Of a stretch of DNA of 11,025 nt, positions 5,432 through 11,025 are shown piece by piece (the stretch's first letter is position 1; each line of letters opens with the position of its first letter). The translations under genes were made by a program, and so were the position numbers. The notes below the pieces were generated by a model, which did no database searches, was not told where the DNA came from, and saw nothing but the letters and a program-made list of their open reading frames with translations. Source of the DNA: Holosporales bacterium (GTDB lineage Bacteria; Pseudomonadota; Alphaproteobacteria; RUG11792). Location of the stretch: the NCBI GenBank assembly GCA_031281515.1, contig JAITFF010000052.1, forward strand, positions 1-11,025. Direction: 5' to 3'.

Positions 5432-7756
5432 ATGTCTGACGATTGTTTGGATATTTCCAATTCCTGTTTCGTTTTTGCTGCGGCCGGATCTGGGAAGACG
5501 AATGTCCTGATCAATCGTTACGTGAAATCTTTAATGGTCGGGATAAATCCTCGAGAAATTTTGTGTTTAACTTTTACGAAGGCTGCGGCATTCGAGATGG
5601 AGTCTCGAGTTTTGTCTATCCTCGAGAAACTCTGTTTAAATGATGATGATTTCACAAGACGTTATCTAGCGGATACGATCGGCATGACCGATGTTGATGA
5701 TGAGATCATGACCACTGCCAAGCACCTATTCTTCAGTTTTCAGAATGATTTGCATAGTACAAAAATTATGACTCTTCATTCTTTTTGCCAGGAACTGTTA
5801 TCCAAATTTCCGCTGGAAGCCGGATTGAACGCTGGCTTTGAGGTCGTTGACGAGAATGATGCAACTGAGCTCATGAAAACGGCGAAACGCAGCGCATTGG
5901 AGGCACTTTGGAAAACGGATCCTAGATCTATACGTGCCATGGCGGGTCTCGTTTCTGAATACGTATTTGAAGACCTTGTGAACAAAGCCCTCTCTTTTCC
6001 AGCCAGGTTAATCAATTTTTTTGAGTCGAATAGCAACTTGGAGGATTATGAACAGAAATTAGAATCATTTTTTCATTTAGGGGAAACTGTTGAATTTACC
6101 GAAGAGTTTAATGATTATATAGCAGAATTTTTTCAGGACAAAAATCTTGAAGAGGTACTGCTTACCAGTACAGGCAGTATTCGAAAAAGACTTTCCGATA
6201 TAGAAAACAAGATCGCTCATATAGTATATAAAAATAACGTCCTTAAAAAAAAGAGTGTATTAATTCGAAAGACGCTCTCTTTTTTGAAAATCATTAAAAT
6301 TATATTTGATGAGTATCAAAATCTAAAAAAGAAAAATAATGTTATAGATTTCGATGAGATCTTATATGCAACAAATTATCTCTTCACACAAAGTTATGCC
6401 AAAGAATTTGTTATGTCGAAATTTTATGAATCAGTTAGGTGCATCATGATCGATGAAGCTCAGGATCTGAGCCAACTTCAATGGAAGATAATTTCAATTT
6501 TCAGTGAAGATATTTTGACGAATCACGAAAGTAACAAAACAATGTTTGTTGTCGGAGATGTAAAGCAGTCGATTTATAGGTTTCAAGGAGCAGATGGTGA
6601 TTCATTCCCGCGATTTTACGAAGAGTGCAAAAAATCTCTGGCATCAGTCGGAAAGTACCTGAAGGTGGCTCACCTTACCAAGTCATACCGATCGTTACCG
6701 AAAATTTTAACTGTAGTTGATGCGGTTTTCGAAAATTGCGATTTCTGGGCGGATAATTGCGAATACCGGCATCATGTGGCATACAGGCAGGATGGTGACG
6801 GGATCGTCGAGTTCATCGAACTTTTTGGCGAGGAACCATGTGATCAAGCCGAGCAAATTTCGGATTTTATACGCGGACTTCCGGCTTCTGAGATCCTCAT
6901 ACCTTCTGAGATCCTCATATTAACGAGGAGTAGAAATGAGGTAAGTGAGTTGATAATGAAGGAACTATCCAGATCGGGGATTAAAGTAGCATCCCCAGAT
7001 TGTCTCGATTTTACACAAAATCTGTTAATAATGGATGTCATATCATTAGTGAATTTTTGCATTAATTATGACAGATATTCTCTGTGTTGCATCCTAAAAA
7101 GTTCTTATATTTTTGAACACCCACTATCAGACAATGATCTATTTTATATATGCAATGATGGCAATATTTTGGATAATTTAAAGGAAAAGTATAATGATAA
7201 ATGGCAGATAATTTCTAGGGTTATGAAATGTCATGAATCATATAGTTTCGTCAATTTTTTCTATTTTATTTTAAATGATATTATAAGGACGTCTGAACAA
7301 GAAGATGAATTTGCAATTTCTGCATTCATGGATATTATCCTCTCATTCTCCAAAAAAAAATCTGATACTCTCTCGGAATTCTTGGATTACTTTAGCGAAT
7401 CTGAGATTAGGGTATCGATGCAAAATTTGAAAAAAGAAGGCATCAGGTTGTCGACTATTCACGGAGCGAAAGGTCTCGAAGCACCGATTATCTGTCTTTT
7501 GGATTTTAAATTAAAGGCCGATAAAACAAAGACGAAAATGATTTGGTATAACGACTTATTTTTCTTAAAACCAGCTAAAAATGATTCCTTTGAAGAAGCT
7601 GACTCCATTCTAGGCTACGAATATGAGGAAGAAAGGAGAGAGCTCTTCAGGCTATTGTATGTTGCCATGACGAGAGCAAGAGATAAACTATATATTTTCG
7701 GCAAAAAAGACGGGGATTTGTGGAAAATATTTAATCCAATTATAGGTTGTAACTAG
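5432..7756 (+). CDS. addA: AddA-like SF1 helicase lacking the nuclease domain
   Basis: AddA is the helicase-nuclease subunit of AddAB, which unwinds and resects DNA double-strand breaks for RecA. This 774-residue protein has the full UvrD/Rep-type set: Walker A AAAGSGKT (16-23), CLTFTKAAAFEM (45-56), TLHSFCQELLSKFPLEAG (114-131), Walker B IDEAQD (340-345), VGDVKQSIYRFQGAD (374-388), SEILILTRSR (492-501), STIHGAKGLEAP (674-685) and LLYVAMTRARDKL (741-753). These spellings match alphaproteobacterial AddA. It ends about 20 residues after the last helicase motif, whereas AddA usually runs past 1,000 residues into a RecB-like nuclease, which is absent. The N-terminus is also short, with no clear Gln of the Q motif. 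No Shine-Dalgarno is visible, so it is probably coupled to prfB, 2 nt away. The middle (about 200-330 and 540-640) is AT-rich and poorly conserved. It could be a helicase-only AddA or a decaying one; intact motifs over 2.3 kb favour function. Confidence 0.88.
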   Translation: MSDDCLDISNSCFVFAAAGSGKTNVLINRYVKSLMVGINPREILCLTFTKAAAFEMESRVLSILEKLCLNDDDFTRRYLADTIGMTDVDDEIMTTAKHLFFSFQNDLHSTKIMTLHSFCQELLSKFPLEAGLNAGFEVVDENDATELMKTAKRSALEALWKTDPRSIRAMAGLVSEYVFEDLVNKALSFPARLINFFESNSNLEDYEQKLESFFHLGETVEFTEEFNDYIAEFFQDKNLEEVLLTSTGSIRKRLSDIENKIAHIVYKNNVLKKKSVLIRKTLSFLKIIKIIFDEYQNLKKKNNVIDFDEILYATNYLFTQSYAKEFVMSKFYESVRCIMIDEAQDLSQLQWKIISIFSEDILTNHESNKTMFVVGDVKQSIYRFQGADGDSFPRFYEECKKSLASVGKYLKVAHLTKSYRSLPKILTVVDAVFENCDFWADNCEYRHHVAYRQDGDGIVEFIELFGEEPCDQAEQISDFIRGLPASEILIPSEILILTRSRNEVSELIMKELSRSGIKVASPDCLDFTQNLLIMDVISLVNFCINYDRYSLCCILKSSYIFEHPLSDNDLFYICNDGNILDNLKEKYNDKWQIISRVMKCHESYSFVNFFYFILNDIIRTSEQEDEFAISAFMDIILSFSKKKSDTLSEFLDYFSESEIRVSMQNLKKEGIRLSTIHGAKGLEAPIICLLDFKLKADKTKTKMIWYNDLFFLKPAKNDSFEEADSILGYEYEEERRELFRLLYVAMTRARDKLYIFGKKDGDLWKIFNPIIGCN
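6885..6919 (+). repeat. 18-bp in-frame tandem duplication inside addA
   Basis: A 17-base identical unit (CTTCTGAGATCCTCATA) occurs at 6885-6901 and again at 6903-6919, a period of 18 bases. It duplicates six residues just before helicase motif IV, giving SEILIP then SEILIL. The near identity suggests a recent slippage event that kept the frame. Confidence 0.85.
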
Positions 7757-8870
7757 CAAAATCACACATAATGTTATAGTAAATTTTCTGAAGCCTTATC
7801 AGATCTTTTCCTGTTATGAATTCATCGACGATGTGAGCTCCAGAAATTGGGGATCCCACCTCAACAACATCCGTGATTTTCCTGATAAAAATTGCATCGG
7901 AGTTACCACCGAGTGTTCCAACTTCTGGTTTTACCCCATTTGTTTTCGACATCGATGCTTCAATGAGGTTGATGAATTTCTGTCCAGAGCAAATCATGGC
8001 CTCGTAAAACCTTTCAAACGAAGCCTCGACATTTTTTGGAGATTTTCCTTTAATAAGCTGTTCTAATTTCTCGAAATTCCACAAATCATTGAATCTAATA
8101 TTGAGCTTTGCAGTGGCTAGATTTGGAATGATATTTCTGGTGTAATTACCGACATCAATCGAAGTTATTTCCATCGTTGATGGAGGGAATTTTTCGGATC
8201 CCATGTCTAGTTTTTCATCCAGCAAAGAATTTAAAAAAGAAATAAATTTCTGGAGATGATTCCCAGAAATTTTCCCATTAACGACATGGCACTGGGTTCC
8301 GTGCGATGATAGATTTACATTTAAACTCCCTCGACAGCCAATCTTGATATAGCTTCCGGACACATCATTGGGACAGCAACTTTCACACAAAACACACCCG
8401 TCAATTTTTTCATTCTTTTTCATCAAAAAATCGATAACTTTTTTTGTGCCATTATCCCCCATCAACTCCTCATCACTCGTTAATATGACGCTCAGGGAGG
8501 GTGAAATAGGAGATGATTTCAAGGAGCAAAAATCCCGTATAGCCGCGAGACAGGCCGCTAACGGCCCCTTCATATCGTTCGTCCCTCGACCGTAAAACCG
8601 ACCGTTATCCAGCGTTAATGTGAATGGGGGAAATTTCCAGTTCGTGCCCGGAGGAACAACGTCGACATGCCCCGCAAAACTTAGATTTCTGCTAGATTCT
8701 CCGAGCCGAGCATACAGATTAGCGACACCACCAAAGGTCAGCTCAAAACACTGGAATCCGAGAGTTTGTAAAAAATTCGAGGCATAACTGATAGCAGTTT
8801 TGCCATTCGGAGTAATCGTTTCGAAACTTACGAGATCTCTCAGGATTCGAACTTGAAGATCGTCACTCAC
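7740..8870 (-). CDS. dapE: DapE-like M20 family desuccinylase/deacylase
   Basis: DapE hydrolyses N-succinyl-LL-diaminopimelate in the lysine/peptidoglycan-precursor pathway, using two Zn ions in the cytosol. The 376-residue length is normal. M20 metal ligands and catalytic residues are all visible: H68 and D70 in GHVDVVPPG, D99 in GRGTNDMKG, E134/E135 in TSDEE, E163, and H346 in GAHIVDE. H195 matches the histidine contributed by the partner subunit. However, several usual DapE motifs are altered: VGEPT reads LCESCC, GRRGS reads GCRGS, GHVAYP reads CHVVNG, and GTSDGR reads GNSDAI. Substrate specificity is therefore less certain than fold and chemistry; ArgE-like or other M20 deacylases are alternatives. 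The start is GTG 8870 with a weak ribosome site. The 3' end overlaps addA by 17 nt tail to tail. A CtrA-type box lies 65-79 nt upstream. Confidence 0.88.
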   Translation of the reverse strand: MSDDLQVRILRDLVSFETITPNGKTAISYASNFLQTLGFQCFELTFGGVANLYARLGESSRNLSFAGHVDVVPPGTNWKFPPFTLTLDNGRFYGRGTNDMKGPLAACLAAIRDFCSLKSSPISPSLSVILTSDEELMGDNGTKKVIDFLMKKNEKIDGCVLCESCCPNDVSGSYIKIGCRGSLNVNLSSHGTQCHVVNGKISGNHLQKFISFLNSLLDEKLDMGSEKFPPSTMEITSIDVGNYTRNIIPNLATAKLNIRFNDLWNFEKLEQLIKGKSPKNVEASFERFYEAMICSGQKFINLIEASMSKTNGVKPEVGTLGGNSDAIFIRKITDVVEVGSPISGAHIVDEFITGKDLIRLQKIYYNIMCDFASYNL

Positions 8871-8893
8871 GTTTTACCGGAAATCCCAGAAAA

Positions 8894-8933
8894 TATCCAC
8901 TGCAGGCAGTATACTAGATCACATTATCCACTG
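8894..8933. repeat. Paired DnaA-box-like direct repeats
   Basis: TATCCACTG occurs at 8894-8902 and 8925-8933, 31 bp apart start to start, about three helical turns. With the preceding base, the second copy reads TTATCCACT, 8 of 9 matches to the DnaA box TTATCCACA; the first reads ATATCCACT, 7 of 9. The palindrome AGTATACT (8909-8916) lies between them and provides the dapE -10-like element. They could be DnaA sites, another operator, or chance. Confidence 0.35.
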
Positions 8934-8949
8934 GTTAAAATAAGATTAA
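8911..8949 (-). promoter_or_regulatory. CtrA-type box and candidate dapE promoter
   Basis: On the minus strand the sequence reads TTAA-TCTTATT-TTAACC (8949-8933), a perfect TTAA-N7-TTAA box with the trailing C of the alphaproteobacterial CtrA consensus. Its second half, TTAACC, also serves as a -35-like hexamer (4 of 6). A -10-like TATACT (8916-8911) follows after 19 nt, or TAGTAT after 16 nt. Overlap of a CtrA half-site with the -35 is the arrangement known for CtrA-activated promoters. It points toward dapE, with a start near 8904. Direct evidence is motif only. Confidence 0.45.
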
Positions 8950-8958
8950 ACTGTTCAA

Positions 8959-9144
8959 TTAGTGATAAGTAGAGCAACCGACGGAAATGATTTTCTCCGA
9001 TAGATACATTGCAAACTCATAAACCAGCGCCAGATATCGATCATTTTGATCCTCAAAATTCTGTGCCCAGGGCGCGTAATGTGTGGTACGCTGGGGCCTG
9101 GTGACCAACCGGTGGTCAGGGCTGCTGCTAAGATTTTGTGTCAT
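8959..9144 (-). CDS. Possible small ORF or gene remnant between dapE and metG
   Basis: A 61-codon frame reads from ATG 9144, in the CATG shared with the metG start, to TAA at 8959. The last 33 residues (NFEDQNDRYLALVYEF, then AMYLSEKIISVGC and STYH) look protein-like, with ordinary codon choice and an amphipathic pattern. The first half, arginine- and proline-rich, coincides with the hairpins before metG and looks less natural. No Shine-Dalgarno is seen. I do not recognise the sequence. It could be a small gene with a later start, the tail of a decayed gene, or chance. Confidence 0.2.
   Translation of the reverse strand: MTQNLSSSPDHRLVTRPQRTTHYAPWAQNFEDQNDRYLALVYEFAMYLSEKIISVGCSTYH
9066..9122 (+). 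promoter_or_regulatory. Two adjacent hairpins in the metG leader
   Basis: Hairpin 1 pairs CCCAG (9066-9070) with CTGGG (9091-9095) and, inside it, CGTA (9075-9078) with TACG (9087-9090). Hairpin 2 pairs TGACCA (9102-9107) with TGGTCA (9113-9118) around ACCGG, extended by GCCT (9096-9099) with GGGC (9119-9122) across a 2-nt bulge. They lie back to back in a GC-rich island ending 20 nt before metG. No strong T-run follows, so a plain terminator is unlikely. It could be a leader controlling metG, but it matches no riboswitch or T-box I know. Confidence 0.35.
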
Positions 9145-10693
9145 GAGATCAATTTATATTACAACTCCGATATATTACGTGAATGCTAAGCCTCATATGG
9201 GACATGCTTACACGACAATTGCTTGTGATGTGCTCGCTCGGTATTACAGATCTCAGAATTGGGATGTAAAATTCACAACTGGAACTGATGAACACGGGAA
9301 AAAAATAGAACAGAGCGCCTTGGCTGCGGGGGTTGATCCTCAAATCTTCACCGACAAAATTTCACAGTTATTTCGTGATCTCTTACCAATCCTGAATATA
9401 ACGAATGACGACTTCATAAGAACAACTGAATTACGACATAAAGCAGCCGTCGAATACTTCTGGGAAAGGATAAAGGAGAGGGGCTACATATACCTCGGGG
9501 AATATTCTGGATGGTATGACATCAGGAATGAGGCCTATTTTTCTGAGGAGGAACTCATCGACGGAAAGTCCCCGCTGGGAGGGGACGTCCAGTACATGAA
9601 GGAACCGTGTTACTTTTTCAGATTATCTGAATTCAACAGATCATTGGTCGAATTTTACGATAACAATCCGGATTTCATTCTGCCGATTCAAAGGCGCAAT
9701 GAGGTCCTTAGTTTCGTCCGTCAGGGCCTGAAAGATCTGGCAATTTCTAGGACGACTTTTAAATGGGGAATCAAGGTTCCAAAGGATCCAAAACACGTCG
9801 TTTACGTTTGGCTCGACGCCCTCGTGAATTATCTGACATTAAATGGGTATCCAGAAAACAGTAAGCAAGATAAAGACATTTTCTGGCAAAATTCGGTTCA
9901 CATTGTCGGCAAAGAAATCGTAAAATTTCATGCCGTTTATTGGCCAGCTTTTTTGATGGCCGCCGGGATCCCGCCTCCCAAACAGATCGTAGCTCATGGC
10001 TGGTGGTTGAGTGAGGGGGAGAAAATGTCCAAATCGGTTGGCAATGTTCAGGATCCCACGAAATACTGCAACCTATTCGGATCCGATTCGCTGAGGTTTT
10101 ACCTTATGAGAGAACTTGCCTTCGGATCGGATGGGAATTTTTCTCTGGAAGGGTTTATTAACAGGCATAATTCCTTCCTCGTAAATTCATTCGGTAATCT
10201 GTGTCACAGGACACTTTCCTTCATCAAAAATTATGCTGGCGGAATTGTGACGAAACCCGTCGATCAGGAATATATTCCCGATGACGCAATCTTTGTTGAT
10301 GCGATCACTTGTGGCCTAACTAACGCGATGAAGGATATGGAGCAGTACTCCTTCAGTAAATACCTCGAAAGGTTGGAGTATCTTTCAGCAATCGCAAACC
10401 AATACATCGATAAGCAGAAACCGTGGGATCTCAGGAAATCCGGCCTCGAGGCTCGTATGAACGCCGTTTTGTTCATTCTTTTGGAGCAAATTTATAAGAT
10501 CACGAAATTTTTGACTCCCATAATTCCCATATCAGCCAACAAAATTCTAAGACAAATGAATATCCCGCATACTCCATCAATTCTCATTAGGGAACGGATC
10601 CCAATAAAAGTCGAAGTACTTGCTCCGGAGGTAGTCTTTGAAAAATTAGATGCCTCTGATTTATCGCGGTTTGATGTATATGCCAATGACTAA
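9143..10693 (+). CDS. metG: Methionine-tRNA ligase
   Basis: This class I synthetase charges tRNA-Met with methionine in the cytosol. From ATG 9143 it has 516 residues. The HIGH-type ATP motif is HMGH (18-21) within YYVNAKPHMGHAY. TGTDEHGKKIEQ follows, the KMSKS loop is intact at 294-298 (GEKMSKSVGN), and a helical anticodon-binding domain completes the protein (QYIDKQKPWDL typical). In the connective region, SGWYDIRNEAYFSEEEL replaces the cysteine-bearing zinc knuckle of the E. coli type. There is also no C-terminal tRNA-binding extension; both fit the short alphaproteobacterial/mitochondrial-like form. The frame is open upstream to GTG 9083, but those codons fall in the hairpin region and do not resemble MetG. 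The Shine-Dalgarno is poor. The gene overlaps gpsA by a few bases. Confidence 0.97.
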   Translation: MRSIYITTPIYYVNAKPHMGHAYTTIACDVLARYYRSQNWDVKFTTGTDEHGKKIEQSALAAGVDPQIFTDKISQLFRDLLPILNITNDDFIRTTELRHKAAVEYFWERIKERGYIYLGEYSGWYDIRNEAYFSEEELIDGKSPLGGDVQYMKEPCYFFRLSEFNRSLVEFYDNNPDFILPIQRRNEVLSFVRQGLKDLAISRTTFKWGIKVPKDPKHVVYVWLDALVNYLTLNGYPENSKQDKDIFWQNSVHIVGKEIVKFHAVYWPAFLMAAGIPPPKQIVAHGWWLSEGEKMSKSVGNVQDPTKYCNLFGSDSLRFYLMRELAFGSDGNFSLEGFINRHNSFLVNSFGNLCHRTLSFIKNYAGGIVTKPVDQEYIPDDAIFVDAITCGLTNAMKDMEQYSFSKYLERLEYLSAIANQYIDKQKPWDLRKSGLEARMNAVLFILLEQIYKITKFLTPIIPISANKILRQMNIPHTPSILIRERIPIKVEVLAPEVVFEKLDASDLSRFDVYAND

Positions 10694-11025
10694 GGGGCGA
10701 GTTGGAGTCTTAGGGGCCGGAGCATTCGGTACATCCCTTGCGGTCTGCTTTTCCAATAATTGCGACGTGTCCCTGTTCTCGTTTTTTGCAGATCATGTTG
10801 AAGCGATGAAAAGCACGAGGACGAACGACTTCCTGCCTGGGTTTCGGCTTTCAGAAAATATCGTTATCGGGAATTTTTCGGATGTGACTGCCGATAGCTT
10901 TGATTACCTCCTGTGGGCACTGCCGGTAAAACCGAGCCTGAACGTCCTAGAGGACATAAAAAGCAGTATAGATGGCAGTGCGATTGTAATCTGTTCCAAA
11001 GGATTGGCACAAAATTGCAATTTTC
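10686..11025 (+). CDS. gpsA: Glycerol-3-phosphate dehydrogenase [NAD(P)+], 3' end missing
   Basis: GpsA reduces dihydroxyacetone phosphate to sn-glycerol-3-phosphate, the backbone for phospholipid synthesis. Only about the first 113 residues are in the window. They show the N-terminal Rossmann motif RVGVLGAGAFGTSLA, then NDFLPGFRLSENI, the ALPVKPSLNVL stretch, and ICSKGLAQN, in the order and spacing of GpsA. In-frame ATGs at 10674, 10680 and 10686 are possible starts. I chose 10686 because it puts the Rossmann strand at the usual distance. All three overlap the end of metG (8-20 nt), so the two genes are probably co-transcribed and coupled. No clear Shine-Dalgarno is visible. Catalytic lysines of the C-terminal domain lie beyond the window. 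Confidence 0.93.
   Translation, partial: MTKGRVGVLGAGAFGTSLAVCFSNNCDVSLFSFFADHVEAMKSTRTNDFLPGFRLSENIVIGNFSDVTADSFDYLLWALPVKPSLNVLEDIKSSIDGSAIVICSKGLAQNCNF

Noticed and set aside
9061..9142. tRNA-like or T-box element before metG
   Set aside because: The paired segments do not form a cloverleaf and I see no T-box or specifier loop arrangement.
8871..9142. Replication origin
   Set aside because: Only two imperfect DnaA-like boxes and one CtrA-type box are present, and the flanking genes are not typical origin neighbours. Kept only as a lead.

Overview
This 11-kb window looks like part of a bacterial chromosome. It is moderately AT-rich and densely coded, with no mobile element, CRISPR array, tRNA or rRNA gene that I can see. 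Several features point to an alphaproteobacterium. The AddA-type helicase has the alphaproteobacterial motif spellings, MetG is the short form of about 516 residues without zinc-knuckle cysteines, and one intergenic region carries a perfect TTAA-N7-TTAA (CtrA-type) box. The Sel1-repeat protein, two Sec-exported proteins and a shortened recombination gene suggest, by inference only, a host-associated lineage such as the Holosporales or a relative. UGA is used as a stop and RF2 is present, so the genetic code is standard.

Region 1 (1-3165) is the accessory-looking part. The 3' end of a Sel1-repeat gene (+) runs convergently into a signal-peptide-bearing family 8 glycosyltransferase (-). Upstream of that, on the same strand, is an exported protein of 421 residues that I do not recognise. 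The 222-bp gap to trxB holds two promoter-like elements lying almost exactly on top of each other in opposite directions.

Region 2 (3388-7756) is a tight run of trxB, prfB and an addA-like gene, all on the + strand with gaps of 5 and 2 nt, so probably one operon. Thioredoxin reductase supplies reducing power and RF2 ends translation at UGA/UAA. The third gene encodes a complete SF1 helicase core of AddA type but stops before the nuclease domain that AddA normally has. Its 3' end overlaps a convergent dapE-like gene by 17 nt.

Region 3 (7740-11025) has a dapE-like gene (-) diverging from metG (+), which overlaps the start of gpsA (+, cut by the window end). The 272-bp divergent gap is the most structured non-coding DNA here. 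It contains the CtrA-type box placed where a dapE -35 would be, two DnaA-box-like 9-mers 31 bp apart, a short ORF that may be a gene remnant, and two adjacent GC-rich hairpins just before metG. No non-coding stretch exceeds 300 bp. The 41-bp gap at 692-732 holds nothing I can name.

I found no clear multi-gene novel system. The observations most worth following are the nuclease-less AddA, the exported GT8 next to an unknown exported protein, the DapE-like enzyme whose metal ligands are kept but several motif residues changed, and the CtrA/DnaA-like intergenic region.
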